Below are positions 18,020-28,907 of a stretch of 64,000 bases of DNA, piece by piece. A program made the position numbers and the translations under genes. The notes under the pieces are model-generated. The model searched no databases. It was given only the letters and a program-made list of their open reading frames with translations, and was not told the DNA's origin. Source of the stretch: Bacteroidales bacterium. Lineage in GTDB: Bacteria > Bacteroidota > Bacteroidia > Bacteroidales > Bacteroidaceae. The stretch lies in the NCBI GenBank assembly GCA_015060885.1, contig SUXO01000002.1:1-64000 (forward strand), written 5' to 3'. Positions within the stretch are counted from its first letter, which is position 1. Every line of letters begins with the position of its first letter.

Positions 18020-19930
18020 TTATTTCACTTCTTCGAACTCGGCATCCTGAACATCGTCGTTGTTTGCGCTCTGTCCGTTGCCGGTGTTCTGCTGTCCGCC
18101 TTGTGCGCCCTGCGCTCCCTGTGCGCCGCTCTGGGCGTACATCTCGGCGCTTGCGGCCTGCCAAGCGTTGTTGAGCTCGGCTGTTGCGGCATCGATGGCT
18201 GCAAGGTCTTGTGCCTTGTGAGCCTCTTCCAACTTCTGAACAGCGGCCTCGATTGGTGCTTTCTTGTCGGCGGGAATCTTGTCGCCAAGCTCGTTGAGCT
18301 GGTTCTTGGTCTGGAACACCATAGAGTCGGCCTGGTTGAGTTTGTCAATTCTCTCGCGCTCTTTCTTGTCGGCATCGGCATTTGCCTCGGCCTCCTGTTT
18401 CATACGCTCTATTTCCTCTTTGCTCAATCCCGACGAGGCCTCAATGCGTATAGCCTGCTCTTTGCCGGTTGCCTTGTCCTTTGCCGATACTTTGAGGATA
18501 CCGTTTGCATCGATGTCGAATGTTACCTCAATCTGGGGAACACCACGGCGTGCGGGTGCAATGCCTGTGAGGTTGAACTGTCCGATAGACTTGTTCTGGT
18601 TGGCCATAGGACGCTCACCCTGCAATACGTGTATTGTTACCTCTGTCTGGTTGTCGGCTGCGGTAGAGAATGTTTCGCTCTTCTTGCAGGGGATGGTTGT
18701 GTTGGCATCGATAAGTTTTGTCATAACGCCTCCGAGTGTTTCGATACCCATAGAAAGGGGAGTAACGTCGAGCAATACGATGTCGCCCACGCCGCCCTCT
18801 TTGTTGAGGATGGCACCCTGAATGGCTGCACCCACTGCTACAACCTCGTCGGGGTTAACGCCCTTTGAAGGTGCTTTACCGAAGAAGTCCTCTACAATCT
18901 TCTGCACTGCGGGGATACGGGTAGAACCACCTACGAGAATTACCTCGTCAATGTCGGAGTTGCTCAAACCGGCATCGCTCATTGCGCGTTTGCAGGGCTC
19001 CAAGCAAGCCTGGATAAGGTTGTGGGCCAAAGACTCGAATTTCGCACGTGTAAGTGTCTTTACAAGGTGCTTGGGGCCTGTTGCTGTTGCTGTGATATAG
19101 GGGAGGTTTATCTCGGTCGATGTTGTCGAAGAGAGCTCAATCTTTGCCTTCTCGGCAGCCTCCTTCAAACGCTGCAATGCCATAGGGTCGGCTTTGAGGT
19201 CGGTGCCCTCTTCCTGCATAAACTCGCTTGCAAGCCAGTCGATGATTACCTGGTCGAAGTCGTCACCGCCGAGGTGTGTGTCACCGTTGGTAGAGAGCAC
19301 TTCGAATACGCCACCACCGAATTCAAGGATTGAGATATCGAATGTACCGCCACCGAGGTCGAACACTGCGATCTTCATATCCTTGTTTGCCTTGTCGATA
19401 CCGTATGCAAGTGCAGCCGCAGTGGGCTCGTTCACAATACGTTTTACTTCGAGTCCGGCAATCTGTCCGGCCTCTTTTGTTGCCTGACGCTGTGAGTCGG
19501 AGAAATATGCGGGTACTGTGATTACAGCTTCGGTTACCTCCTGGCCCAAATAGTCCTCGGCGGTCTTCTTCATCTTTTGAAGAATCATTGCCGAAATCTC
19601 CTGGGGAGTGTAGAGGCGGCCGTCGATGTCGACTCTGGGCATATTGTTCTCCTCAACCACGGTGTAGGGCACGCGAGAAATCTCCTTGCTTACCTGCTGC
19701 CAGTTCTCACCCATGAAACGTTTGATAGAGAATATTGTACGCTTGGGGTTTGTGATAGCCTGACGCTTTGCGGGGTCGCCCACTTTGCGTTCGCCGCCGT
19801 CGATGAATGCCACAACGGAGGGTGTTGTGCGCTTGCCTTCGCTGTTTGTGATAACCACGGGCTCGTTGCCCTCGAATACCGATACACAAGAGTTAGTTGT
19901 ACCTAAGTCAATTCCAATAATTTTTCCCAT
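18020..19930 (-). CDS. dnaK: Molecular chaperone DnaK
   Basis: [24 protein letters not shown]...; full-length Hsp70 ending in [12 protein letters not shown]. Confidence 0.99.
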   Translation of the reverse strand: MGKIIGIDLGTTNSCVSVFEGNEPVVITNSEGKRTTPSVVAFIDGGERKVGDPAKRQAITNPKRTIFSIKRFMGENWQQVSKEISRVPYTVVEENNMPRVDIDGRLYTPQEISAMILQKMKKTAEDYLGQEVTEAVITVPAYFSDSQRQATKEAGQIAGLEVKRIVNEPTAAALAYGIDKANKDMKIAVFDLGGGTFDISILEFGGGVFEVLSTNGDTHLGGDDFDQVIIDWLASEFMQEEGTDLKADPMALQRLKEAAEKAKIELSSTTSTEINLPYITATATGPKHLVKTLTRAKFESLAHNLIQACLEPCKRAMSDAGLSNSDIDEVILVGGSTRIPAVQKIVEDFFGKAPSKGVNPDEVVAVGAAIQGAILNKEGGVGDIVLLDVTPLSMGIETLGGVMTKLIDANTTIPCKKSETFSTAADNQTEVTIHVLQGERPMANQNKSIGQFNLTGIAPARRGVPQIEVTFDIDANGILKVSAKDKATGKEQAIRIEASSGLSKEEIERMKQEAEANADADKKERERIDKLNQADSMVFQTKNQLNELGDKIPADKKAPIEAAVQKLEEAHKAQDLAAIDAATAELNNAWQAASAEMYAQSGAQGAQGAQGGQQNTGNGQSANNDDVQDAEFEEVK

Positions 19931-20175
19931 AATTTTCTATTCTTTTTTATTTATTATTCAACTTAATTTTCCACGCTTTTGTTCGCGTTCGACGATTAAA
20001 GAACAAAGTGCGTGCCAAAATTATTTTAAGCACTCCGTTCGTGCCATAAATGTCTTTTGTGTCGGTTTTGTATGTCAAAAATGTGTCAAAATGTCACAAA
20101 GTGTGTCAGTCGATGCCTTTTTGCGCGTGGACTGTCGGGGTGTAGTGTCATATAAATTATTGTGTGGGAGGGTTA

Positions 20176-20350
20176 GTTTGTGTTCATTTGCGGTAAACCG
20201 CGAATATATGCTGCACTCGCTGTAAAAAACGCCAAAACAAGTTTTGCGTTTCTCGCTCGTTTGTGTTCATTTGCGGTAAACCGCGAATATATGCTGCACT
20301 CGCTGTAAAAAACGCTAAAACAAGTTTTGCGTTTCTCGCTCGTTTGTGTT
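20176..20350. repeat. 83-bp tandem repeat, two copies plus start of a third
   Basis: GTTTGTGTTCATTTGCGGTAAACCGCGAATATATGCTGCACTCGCTGTAAAAAACGC(C/T)AAAACAAGTTTTGCGTTTCTCGCTC at 20176-20258 and 20259-20341; GTTTGTGTT again at 20342. Confidence 0.95.
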
Positions 20351-20357
20351 ATATTTG
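20326..20357 (+). promoter_or_regulatory. Bacteroidetes-type promoter at the 3' edge of the tandem repeat
   Basis: TTTG (20326-20329), N20, TATATTTG (20350-20357), 89 nt upstream of the 20447 start codon. Confidence 0.65.
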
Positions 20358-20446
20358 CATAGAAATTGGTATTTTGCGGCTTTGAAGCTGCGTTCATGTT
20401 TGAAAAACAGAAAAATATTTATAAACCTTTTAAAGCGAATATTAAA

Positions 20447-21640
20447 ATGGGAAAAGTTTTGATTATCGGCGCCGGTGGCGTAGGTACAGTGGCTGCTTTC
20501 AAAGTGGCACAGAACAGTGATGTCTTTACCGATATTATGATTGCCAGCCGCACCCGTTCAAAGTGCGATGCAATTGTGAAGGCAATAGGTAATCCCAATA
20601 TAAAGACTGCTGCTGTCGATGCCGACAGCGTTGAGGCTCTTGTTGAACTGTTCAACAGCTTCAAACCCGAAATAGTGATAAACGTGGCACTTCCTTATCA
20701 GGATCTCACTATTATGGAGGCTTGCTTGCAGTGTGGCGTAAACTACCTCGATACCGCCAACTATGAACCCAAGGATGAGGCTCACTTCGAGTACAGCTGG
20801 CAGTGGGCTTTTCACGAGCGTTTCAAGGAGGCCGGCCTCACCGCTATCCTCGGTTGCGGTTTCGACCCCGGTGTGAGCGGTGTCTACACTGCTTATGCAG
20901 CAAAACATCACTTCGACGAAATTCATTATCTCGACATCGTTGATTGCAATGCCGGTGACCACCACAAGGCGTTTGCCACAAACTTCAACCCCGAAATCAA
21001 CATACGTGAGATTACACAGAACGGCCGTTACTACGAGGATGGCAAGTGGGTTGAAACGGGTGCCCTTGAAATTCATCAGCCCATCACATATCCCAATATC
21101 GGTCCTCGCGAGTCGTATCTGCTGTTCCACGAGGAGCTCGAATCGCTCACAAAGAACTTCCCCACAATAAAGCGTGCCCGTTTCTGGATGACATTCGGCC
21201 AGGAGTATCTCACTCACTTGCGCGTAATCCAGAACATTGGTATGGCACGTATCGACGAAATCGACTATAACGGTATGAAGATAGTTCCCTTGCAGTTCCT
21301 TAAAGCGGTTCTTCCCAATCCACAGGACTTGGGCGAGAACTACGAGGGCGAAACCTCTATCGGTTGTCGCATACGCGGTATAAAGGACGGCAAGGAGCGC
21401 ACATACTATATCTACAACAATTGCAGCCACCAGGCGGCATACAAGGAGACCGGTATGCAGGGCGTAAGCTACACCACCGGTGTACCCGCAATGATTGGTG
21501 CAATGATGTTTATGAAGGGGCTGTGGCGTAAACCCGGTGTGTGGAACGTCGAGCAGTTCGACCCCGATCCCTTTATGGAGCAGCTGAACAAGCAGGGCCT
21601 TCCCTGGCACGAGGAGTTCGACAAGGACCTGGAACTTTAA
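20447..21640 (+). CDS. Saccharopine dehydrogenase family enzyme, likely carboxynorspermidine synthase-like
   Basis: MGKVLIIGAGGVGTVAAFKVAQ Rossmann motif; ...GCGFDPGVSGVYTAYAAKHHFDEIHYLDIVDCNAGDH. Start moved from 20366. Confidence 0.88.
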   Translation: MGKVLIIGAGGVGTVAAFKVAQNSDVFTDIMIASRTRSKCDAIVKAIGNPNIKTAAVDADSVEALVELFNSFKPEIVINVALPYQDLTIMEACLQCGVNYLDTANYEPKDEAHFEYSWQWAFHERFKEAGLTAILGCGFDPGVSGVYTAYAAKHHFDEIHYLDIVDCNAGDHHKAFATNFNPEINIREITQNGRYYEDGKWVETGALEIHQPITYPNIGPRESYLLFHEELESLTKNFPTIKRARFWMTFGQEYLTHLRVIQNIGMARIDEIDYNGMKIVPLQFLKAVLPNPQDLGENYEGETSIGCRIRGIKDGKERTYYIYNNCSHQAAYKETGMQGVSYTTGVPAMIGAMMFMKGLWRKPGVWNVEQFDPDPFMEQLNKQGLPWHEEFDKDLEL

Positions 21641-21674
21641 TGGATTTTCAAATATCTAACACACGAATAATATA

Positions 21675-22712
21675 ATGGCAAAAAAAGAGGAATTGGAAAA
21701 CATTGCAGGCAATGAGAAACTGCGCGCTCTCCAAGCGGCAATGGACAAGATAGAGAAGAACTTCGGTAAGGGTTCTATTATGAAATTGGGCGATGACAAC
21801 TACGAGGATATCGATGTAATCCCCACCGGCTCGGTAGGCCTTAATGCAGCGTTGGGCGTTGGCGGTTTTCCCCGTGGGCGTATAATAGAGATTTACGGTC
21901 CCGAATCGTCGGGTAAGACCACTCTTGCCATACACGCCATTGCCGAAGCGCAGAAGATGGGTGGCATTGCGGCGATAATCGATGCCGAGCACGCCTTCGA
22001 CCGTTTCTATGCGCAAAAACTGGGCGTAGATATCGACAACCTTCTCATCTCGCAGCCCGACTGCGGTGAGCAGGCGCTCGAAATAGCCGAGCAGCTTATA
22101 CGTTCGTCGGCAATCGACATCATCGTTATCGACTCGGTGGCAGCACTTACCCCCAAAGCCGAAATAGAGGGCGAGATGGGCGACAACAAGGTGGGTTTGC
22201 AGGCTCGTCTTATGTCGCAGGCATTGCGTAAGCTCACTTCGGCAATAAGCAAGACAAAGACAACCTGTATCTTCATCAACCAGTTGCGCGAGAAGATAGG
22301 TATAATGTTCGGTAACCCCGAAACCACCACAGGCGGTAACGCGCTCAAATTCTACTCGTCGGTTCGCCTCGACATCCGTCGTGTGAGCCAGATAAAGGAT
22401 GGCGAGGATGCCATAGGTAATCAGGTGCGCGTGAAGGTTGTCAAGAACAAGGTTGCGCCTCCTTTCCGCAAAGCCGAATTCGACATTATGTTCGGCGAGG
22501 GAATATCCCGTGTAGGCGAAATTGTTGACCTGGGCGTGCAGTACGGCGTAATAAAGAAGAGCGGTTCGTTTTTCAGTTATGGCGAAACAAAGCTCGCACA
22601 GGGCCGCGACCGCACAAAGGCATTGCTTGCCGATAACCCCGAACTTGCCGAGGAGTTGGAGAACAAGATTGCCGATGCTATGAAAAACAGTACTAACAAT
22701 ATAGAAGAATAA
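21675..22712 (+). CDS. recA: Recombinase RecA
   Basis: [19 protein letters not shown] Walker [23 protein letters not shown]-type region; full length. Confidence 0.99.
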   Translation: MAKKEELENIAGNEKLRALQAAMDKIEKNFGKGSIMKLGDDNYEDIDVIPTGSVGLNAALGVGGFPRGRIIEIYGPESSGKTTLAIHAIAEAQKMGGIAAIIDAEHAFDRFYAQKLGVDIDNLLISQPDCGEQALEIAEQLIRSSAIDIIVIDSVAALTPKAEIEGEMGDNKVGLQARLMSQALRKLTSAISKTKTTCIFINQLREKIGIMFGNPETTTGGNALKFYSSVRLDIRRVSQIKDGEDAIGNQVRVKVVKNKVAPPFRKAEFDIMFGEGISRVGEIVDLGVQYGVIKKSGSFFSYGETKLAQGRDRTKALLADNPELAEELENKIADAMKNSTNNIEE

Positions 22713-22715
22713 CAG

Positions 22716-23921
22716 ATGAAGAAAACATTTTTATTGATTGCGCTCGCCTTTGCCGGTGTAAATGTCTTTGCACAGGAGGCCGAGCAGAAGAAGGAGGAGG
22801 CTCCCGAATTCACCGTAGTAAAAGAGAATCCCATCACAAGCATCAAGAACCAGAATCAAGCCGGTACCTGCTGGTGCTATTCGTCGTTGGCGTTCATTGA
22901 GTCGGAACTCCTTCGCATGGGTAAAGGGGAGTACGATTTCTCTGAAATGTACATTGTTCACAACACTTATCTCGACCGTGCCGACAAGGCTGTCCGCACA
23001 CATGGCGATGCATCGTTCTCGCAGGGAGGTTCGTTCTACGATGTAATTTACGGAATGAAGACATTCGGCCTTGTTCCCGAGTCGGAAATGCGCCCCGGTG
23101 TAATGTATGGCGACACTTTGAGCGTTCACAACGAACTTTCTGCCGTTTCCGATGCGGTTGTCGAGGCTATCGCAAAGGGTAAGCACAATTCGCTCCAAGT
23201 GGGTACCGACAATGTTCCCTTGTGGAAAAAGTGCATCGAGTCCATCCACGACATCTATCTTGGCAAACGTCCCGAAAAGTTTACATACAACGGTAAGGAG
23301 TATACTCCCAAATCGTTCTATGAGTCTTTGGGCCTGAACGCCGATGATTACATTTCGCTCACCTCTTACACACACCATCCTTTCTACGAGTCTTTCGTGC
23401 TCGAAATTCAGGACAACTGGCGTTGGGCAAGTTCTTACAACCTCCCCATCGACGAGTTTATGCAGGTGTTCGACAACGCTATTATGGAGGGTTACACCAT
23501 TGCTTGGGGTAGCGACGTGAGCGAGTCGGGCTTTACACGTGATGGCAAGGCTACAATGCCCGACGCAGCCAAGAGCGCAAGTCTCGAAGGTTCCGATATG
23601 GCAAAGTGGCTCAAATTGAGCGAGGCCGACAAAAAGAGCACTCCCAAACCCTCTACCGAGAAATGGTGTACACAGGAGGAGCGTCAGGTTGCTTATGACA
23701 ACTGGCAGACAACCGACGACCACGGTATGCAAATATACGGTATCGCAAAGGATAAGGACGGTGTAGAGTATTATATGGTGAAGAACTCTTGGGGCGATGC
23801 CGGCAAGTACAAAGGTATATGGTACGCTTCAAAGGCTTTTGCCCGTTACAAGACAATGAACATCGTTGTTCATAAGAACGCTATTCCCAAGGATATCCGC
23901 AAGAAATTGGGTATAAAGTAA
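22716..23921 (+). CDS. pepC: C1-family aminopeptidase (bleomycin hydrolase/PepC-like), with signal peptide
   Basis: NQNQAGTCWCYSSLAFIESEL catalytic Cys; YYMVKNSWGDAGKYKG catalytic Asn. Confidence 0.93.
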   Translation: MKKTFLLIALAFAGVNVFAQEAEQKKEEAPEFTVVKENPITSIKNQNQAGTCWCYSSLAFIESELLRMGKGEYDFSEMYIVHNTYLDRADKAVRTHGDASFSQGGSFYDVIYGMKTFGLVPESEMRPGVMYGDTLSVHNELSAVSDAVVEAIAKGKHNSLQVGTDNVPLWKKCIESIHDIYLGKRPEKFTYNGKEYTPKSFYESLGLNADDYISLTSYTHHPFYESFVLEIQDNWRWASSYNLPIDEFMQVFDNAIMEGYTIAWGSDVSESGFTRDGKATMPDAAKSASLEGSDMAKWLKLSEADKKSTPKPSTEKWCTQEERQVAYDNWQTTDDHGMQIYGIAKDKDGVEYYMVKNSWGDAGKYKGIWYASKAFARYKTMNIVVHKNAIPKDIRKKLGIK

Positions 23922-23965
23922 TTTTATACCTTATTATATAGGGGCTCTTTGCAGTTCCTGTTCGA

Positions 23966-24001
23966 AAAATAAATCTCCGTCACCCGATGGAGATTTATTT
24001 T
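23966..24001 (+). terminator. Intrinsic terminator after the pepC-like gene
   Basis: AAAATAAATCTCC...GGAGATTTATTTT inverted repeat. Confidence 0.8.
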
Positions 24002-24283
24002 TATATTCTCTCCGTTCCTTCGCTGGCGGCAATTGGTGGGGGATAATCTTTAAGTTGTTTTTTTATCGCATTTGCCGCTGCTTGAGATTAACTTCAAAGA
24101 TATTCTGCATTCGCGGTGAAAAATATTTAAGTAAACTTGATATTTTTGCTCATTTCTTACTATCTTTACAAATTAAGAGAATTATGTTGCACTGGATATG
24201 GTGTTTTGCAACGGAACAGGCCGTGCAATATCTGTATGCGACACGCTTATTTATGTAATTTATAGAACTTGCCTTAATATATA

Positions 24284-26008
24284 ATGGGTCAGAAATGGAA
24301 ATATCAACCGCCGACTTGCGAGCAGACTATAACGGCTAATACTCTGGCTGCCGAGCTGGATATGAGCCCCATACTATGCAGTCTGCTTGTAAAACGCGGC
24401 ATAACCACGGCGGCCGAGGCCAAGAGCTTCTTTAAACCACGCCTGTCGGGGCTTCACAATCCATTCCTTATGAAGGATATGGATATTGCGGTGGAGCGTC
24501 TTAACAGAGCGCTTGGGCGTAAGGAGCGTATATTGGTCTATGGCGATTACGATGTCGACGGAACGACAGCCGTGGCTTTGGTATACAAGTTCCTGCAACA
24601 GTTCTCATCGAATATCGACTATTATATCCCCGACCGTAACGAGGATGGTTACGGTATCTCCAAGCGAGGTGTCGATTATGCCCATAGCACCGGTGTCAAG
24701 CTCATAATAGTGCTCGACTGCGGAATAAAGGCAATAGAGGAGATTGCCTATGCAAAATCGTTGGGCATTGATTTCATTGTGTGCGACCACCACGTGCCCG
24801 ACGAGGAACTTCCTTGCGCCGTGGCCATACTCAACCCCAAACGTGCCGATTCGACATACCCTTATCCCCACCTGTCGGGTTGCGGGGTAGGTTTCAAATT
24901 TATGCAGGCATTCGCAATGGACAATGCAATCCCTGCCGAGCAGCTCTACACACTGCTCGACCTTGTGGCAGTGAGCATTGCATCGGACCTGGTACCCATA
25001 ATGGGCGAAAACCGCATCCTTGCCTATCACGGCATAAAACAGCTCAACCACGCTCCAAGCACAGGCCTAAAAGCCATTATCCAGGTGTGTGGCCTGCGCG
25101 ACAAGGATGTCAGCATAAACGACATAATATTCAAGATAGGGCCCCGCATAAACGCATCGGGCCGCATACAGCAGGGCAAGGTGGCTGTGGACCTTCTCAT
25201 TGAGAACAACCTGCCTACTGCGCTTATGATGAGCGAGCAGATAAACGAGTTCAACGAGGCACGTAAGGAACTCGACAAGAGTATGACCGAGGAGGCCAAT
25301 AAAATTGTGGAGAATCTCGAAAGCTTTGCCGAGCGTCGTGCCATTGTAATATTCAACGAAGACTGGCATCGTGGCGTGATAGGTATTGTAGCATCGCGTC
25401 TTACCGAGGTGTACCACCGTCCCGCAGTGGTGATAACCTGCACGGGAGATATTGCAACGGGTTCGGCACGCTCCGTAACAGGGTTCGATGTATACAAGGC
25501 AATAGAGAACTGCCGCGACCTGCTCGAAAACTTCGGCGGTCACACCTATGCTGCCGGTTTCTCACTGAAAGTGTCGAACGTGGCTGCCTTTGCAGCGCGT
25601 TTCGAAGAGTTCGTTGCAGGCAACATCCTGCCCGAACAGACCAACCCTATAATTGAAATTGATGCCGAAATCGATTTCCATCAGATAACACGCAAGTTCT
25701 TCAACGACCTTAAAAAGTTCTCGCCCCACGGCCCCGACAACACAAAGCCCATCTTCTGCACCCACAACGTTTGCGATTATGGTACAAGCAAGGTGGTGGG
25801 CCGCCGTCAGGAGCATATAAAACTGGAACTTGTGGACAACAAGTCCAATACTATACTCAACGGAATAGCCTTCGGGCAGAGCCGTCAGGCAAAATACATA
25901 AAGTCGAAGCAACTGTTCGACATCTGCTACACCATAGAGGACAATGCCTACAAGCACGGCGAGGTGCAGTTGCAGATAGAGAGCATACACACCAAGGCTA
26001 TGCGCTGA
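24284..26008 (+). CDS. recJ: Single-stranded-DNA-specific exonuclease RecJ
   Basis: VYGDYDVDGTTAVAL, VCDHHVPDEELP, GPRINASGRI DHH/DHHA1 motifs. Confidence 0.97.
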   Translation: MGQKWKYQPPTCEQTITANTLAAELDMSPILCSLLVKRGITTAAEAKSFFKPRLSGLHNPFLMKDMDIAVERLNRALGRKERILVYGDYDVDGTTAVALVYKFLQQFSSNIDYYIPDRNEDGYGISKRGVDYAHSTGVKLIIVLDCGIKAIEEIAYAKSLGIDFIVCDHHVPDEELPCAVAILNPKRADSTYPYPHLSGCGVGFKFMQAFAMDNAIPAEQLYTLLDLVAVSIASDLVPIMGENRILAYHGIKQLNHAPSTGLKAIIQVCGLRDKDVSINDIIFKIGPRINASGRIQQGKVAVDLLIENNLPTALMMSEQINEFNEARKELDKSMTEEANKIVENLESFAERRAIVIFNEDWHRGVIGIVASRLTEVYHRPAVVITCTGDIATGSARSVTGFDVYKAIENCRDLLENFGGHTYAAGFSLKVSNVAAFAARFEEFVAGNILPEQTNPIIEIDAEIDFHQITRKFFNDLKKFSPHGPDNTKPIFCTHNVCDYGTSKVVGRRQEHIKLELVDNKSNTILNGIAFGQSRQAKYIKSKQLFDICYTIEDNAYKHGEVQLQIESIHTKAMR

Positions 26009-26015
26009 TGCTCCT

Positions 26016-27914
26016 ATGACATACAGGGAAATTCTAAAAAAGTATTGGGGCTATGACGATTTTCGCGGTATACAGCGCGAAATAATAGAGAGCATAGGAG
26101 AGGGGCGCGATACCTTGGGGCTGATGCCCACCGGTGGTGGCAAGAGCATAACATTCCAGGTGCCAACGCTTGCAGCAGACGGCCTTTGCATAGTGGTAAC
26201 ACCGCTTATTGCCCTAATGAAGGACCAGGTTGCCAACCTGCGCAGCCGTGGCATAAAGGCCACCGCAATATATTCGGGTATGAAGAACAGCGATGTCATT
26301 GTCGCTCTCGAAAACTGTATATTCGGCAATTACAAGTTCCTTTACATCTCGCCCGAACGCATATCCTCGGAACTCTTTCTTACTAAAGTAAAGCACATTC
26401 CCGTAAAGCTCATAACAATAGATGAGGCACACTGCATATCGCAGTGGGGGCACGATTTCAGGCCGGCCTATCGTCGCATAAAGGAACTGCGTGCCCTCTT
26501 TCCGCAAGCTCCTGTCCTTGCGCTTACGGCAACGGCAACCCCGGCGGTGGTGAAGGATATACAGCAGCAGCTCGATTTCAAGGCCGAGAACTGTTGCAGT
26601 ATGAGTTTCGAGCGCAAGAACCTTGTATATGTCGTGCGCCACACCGAAAACAAGTTGCAGGAACTCCTGCATATACTCTCGCGCATACAAGGGTCGGCAA
26701 TCGTCTATACCCTCAACCGTAAAAAGACAAAAGAGGTGTGCGAGTTCCTTGTAGCATCGGGCATAACGGCCGAATATTACCACGCAGGGCTCTCGCCCGA
26801 AACAAAGGATGCACGCGAAGAGGCGTGGAAGAGCGGCAGGTCGCGTGTTATGGTGTCGACCAATGCCTTTGGAATGGGTATCGACAAACCCGACGTGCGC
26901 CTTGTGCTGCACGTCGACCTCCCAAGCTCCATAGAGGCCTATTTCCAGGAGGCAGGCCGTGCCGGGCGCGATGGTAACCGTGCCTATGCAGTTACCCTTT
27001 TCAGCCGCATCGACAAGCAAGTGGCTTCGCGTCGTCTTTCCGACAACTACCCCTCAAAGGAGTTCATTGCCGAAGTGTACGACGATATATGCTACTATTA
27101 CAGTATGGCACTGCACGATGGCCTGAACTGTACCTTTGAGTTTGCCCTGAACGATTTCTGCAAGAAATACCACCTGCCCACATTACCCACCGACAGCGCA
27201 CTGCGCATTCTCACCCGAATGGGTTATCTTGAATATGTCGAGGAGATGGAGTATGCTTCGCGCGTTCACTTCATCGTGGACAAGAATGCCCTTTATCTGT
27301 TCAAAGGGCTTCCGGCCGACTATGAACTGCTCATAAATGCCCTTTTCCGCAATTACAGTGGCTTGTTCAATGACTATGTCTTCATCGACGAACGCTATCT
27401 TTCGCGTGTCACAAAACTGCCGCGCCACAGAATGTACGAGATTTTTGTGTCGCTCTCGCAGAAACGCCTCATACGTTACGCCCCGTCGAAGAAATGTCCC
27501 ATAATTACCTTTACCCGCCACAGGGTACTCTCAAAGGATTTGCGTTTTGCTCCCGAAGTGTACGAGGAACGCCGTGCAGCCTTTGCCGACAGGCTAAATG
27601 CGGTTATCGAGTATGCTGTCAGCGACGACAAGTGCCGCAGCCGCCTTCTGCTTGAATATTTTGGCGAGAGCGATGTTGCCGATTGCAGCCGTTGCGATGT
27701 GTGTGTGGGCAAGCGTGCTGCCGAAAACACCCCGGCAACAGCCTCTCCCGGCGATGTGGAGCGTGTTATGCAACTGCTCTCCGACGGGCAGCCGCACAAT
27801 CCTGCCGAGCTCGATAAATTGGGGCTTACACGCGCACGTATGGCAGCAGTCCTGCGTGAATTGTGCGACGAGGAGAGGGTAGTGGTTACCGATGGTAAGG
27901 TAAAGAAAGCATAA
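26016..27914 (+). CDS. recQ: ATP-dependent DNA helicase RecQ
   Basis: GYDDFRGIQREII...LMPTGGGKSITFQVP; DEAH box (IDEAHCISQWGHDFRPAY); QEAGRAGRDG; C-terminal zinc/RQC region. Confidence 0.96.
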   Translation: MTYREILKKYWGYDDFRGIQREIIESIGEGRDTLGLMPTGGGKSITFQVPTLAADGLCIVVTPLIALMKDQVANLRSRGIKATAIYSGMKNSDVIVALENCIFGNYKFLYISPERISSELFLTKVKHIPVKLITIDEAHCISQWGHDFRPAYRRIKELRALFPQAPVLALTATATPAVVKDIQQQLDFKAENCCSMSFERKNLVYVVRHTENKLQELLHILSRIQGSAIVYTLNRKKTKEVCEFLVASGITAEYYHAGLSPETKDAREEAWKSGRSRVMVSTNAFGMGIDKPDVRLVLHVDLPSSIEAYFQEAGRAGRDGNRAYAVTLFSRIDKQVASRRLSDNYPSKEFIAEVYDDICYYYSMALHDGLNCTFEFALNDFCKKYHLPTLPTDSALRILTRMGYLEYVEEMEYASRVHFIVDKNALYLFKGLPADYELLINALFRNYSGLFNDYVFIDERYLSRVTKLPRHRMYEIFVSLSQKRLIRYAPSKKCPIITFTRHRVLSKDLRFAPEVYEERRAAFADRLNAVIEYAVSDDKCRSRLLLEYFGESDVADCSRCDVCVGKRAAENTPATASPGDVERVMQLLSDGQPHNPAELDKLGLTRARMAAVLRELCDEERVVVTDGKVKKA

Positions 27915-27920
27915 TGTTTG

Positions 27921-28778
27921 CTATTCAAGAGGTTGCAGGCGTTTCCAATACTCTTTTCTTGGCCCTATGGCATTGGGGTTTTCAAATTCCACCTGCATAA
28001 TCTGTTTGTTCTCGTCGAGGAACTTGAAATACATCGTAGAGATTGAACCCACCATATTTGCCTGTCTGTGCTTGGTTATTATCTCTATGTACTTGCCCTC
28101 GCCGGTCATTTCGTATCGGCCCTGCTGCATAATGCGGCCATTGTTTGGGAGGGTATAAAGGAACATGGAGCAGAATGTCCTGTCGGCATTCATTATCTTT
28201 ATGGCCGGCAGCGGCTTGTAGGCGTTTTTCCCTTCGCAGTCTACAATTCGGCTGCATAATTGCCATATTCCCACAATGGGGTTCTCCTGTTTCTGCTCAT
28301 TGCTTGTGTTCTCTTTTATTGAATTGGAATTGTCGAGCTTGAATGTTACGGGCAGTGTGCACCTTACGGAAACATTCTTCCTGCCATGTTTGCCGGGAAT
28401 CCATCGGGGCATCTTTTTTACCACCTTTACAGCCTCCTTGTCGAGTCGTTTGTTTCCGCTGCTCTTTAGCACCTTCACTCTTTTTATTTCGCCTGTGGAT
28501 ATGACAATAAAATTGATGAAAGCACGCCCTTCAATCCCCTCTTTAAGGCACTTCTTTGGGTAGCGTATCTCCTTTTTCAAGTACTCCATAAGTGCTTTCA
28601 TACCACCGGGAAATTCGGGCATCTGCTCAACAATCTCAAAGACTTTATCGTCGTTGTCATATTGTTTTACCTCGCAAATCTCTACCACACCTTTATCTTG
28701 CGCGCAGGTAACCGTTGCTTTAAATGGTAATAGCATTATTATAAATGCAGGCAGTAAATGGAGACAGGAACTTTTCAT
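27921..28778 (-). CDS. TonB-family (energy transducer) C-terminal domain protein
   Basis: FPGGMKALMEYLKKEIRYPKKCLKEGIEGRAFINFIVISTGEIKRVKVLKSSGNKRLDKEAVKVVKKMPRWIPGKHGRKNVSVRCTLPVTFKL. Confidence 0.9.
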   Translation of the reverse strand: MKSSCLHLLPAFIIMLLPFKATVTCAQDKGVVEICEVKQYDNDDKVFEIVEQMPEFPGGMKALMEYLKKEIRYPKKCLKEGIEGRAFINFIVISTGEIKRVKVLKSSGNKRLDKEAVKVVKKMPRWIPGKHGRKNVSVRCTLPVTFKLDNSNSIKENTSNEQKQENPIVGIWQLCSRIVDCEGKNAYKPLPAIKIMNADRTFCSMFLYTLPNNGRIMQQGRYEMTGEGKYIEIITKHRQANMVGSISTMYFKFLDENKQIMQVEFENPNAIGPRKEYWKRLQPLE

Positions 28779-28907
28779 AATAGATGCAATTTAAGAGATT
28801 CTCAATTGCGAATATATGCAGGAGGAAAAGCCTTTGCAAGTTTCTTGTCTTTTATTTTCCCGCCAATATGGAAGATTGGGAGTTTTTTGCTGTAAGATTG
28901 TTCTTTT

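Noticed and set aside
20558-21610. 350-aa minus-strand ORF opposite the saccharopine dehydrogenase-like gene
   Set aside because: Antisense shadow of a conserved enzyme; no domain or plausible start context.
22731-23732. 333-aa minus-strand ORF opposite the pepC-like gene
   Set aside because: Antisense shadow ORF of a clearly conserved protease.
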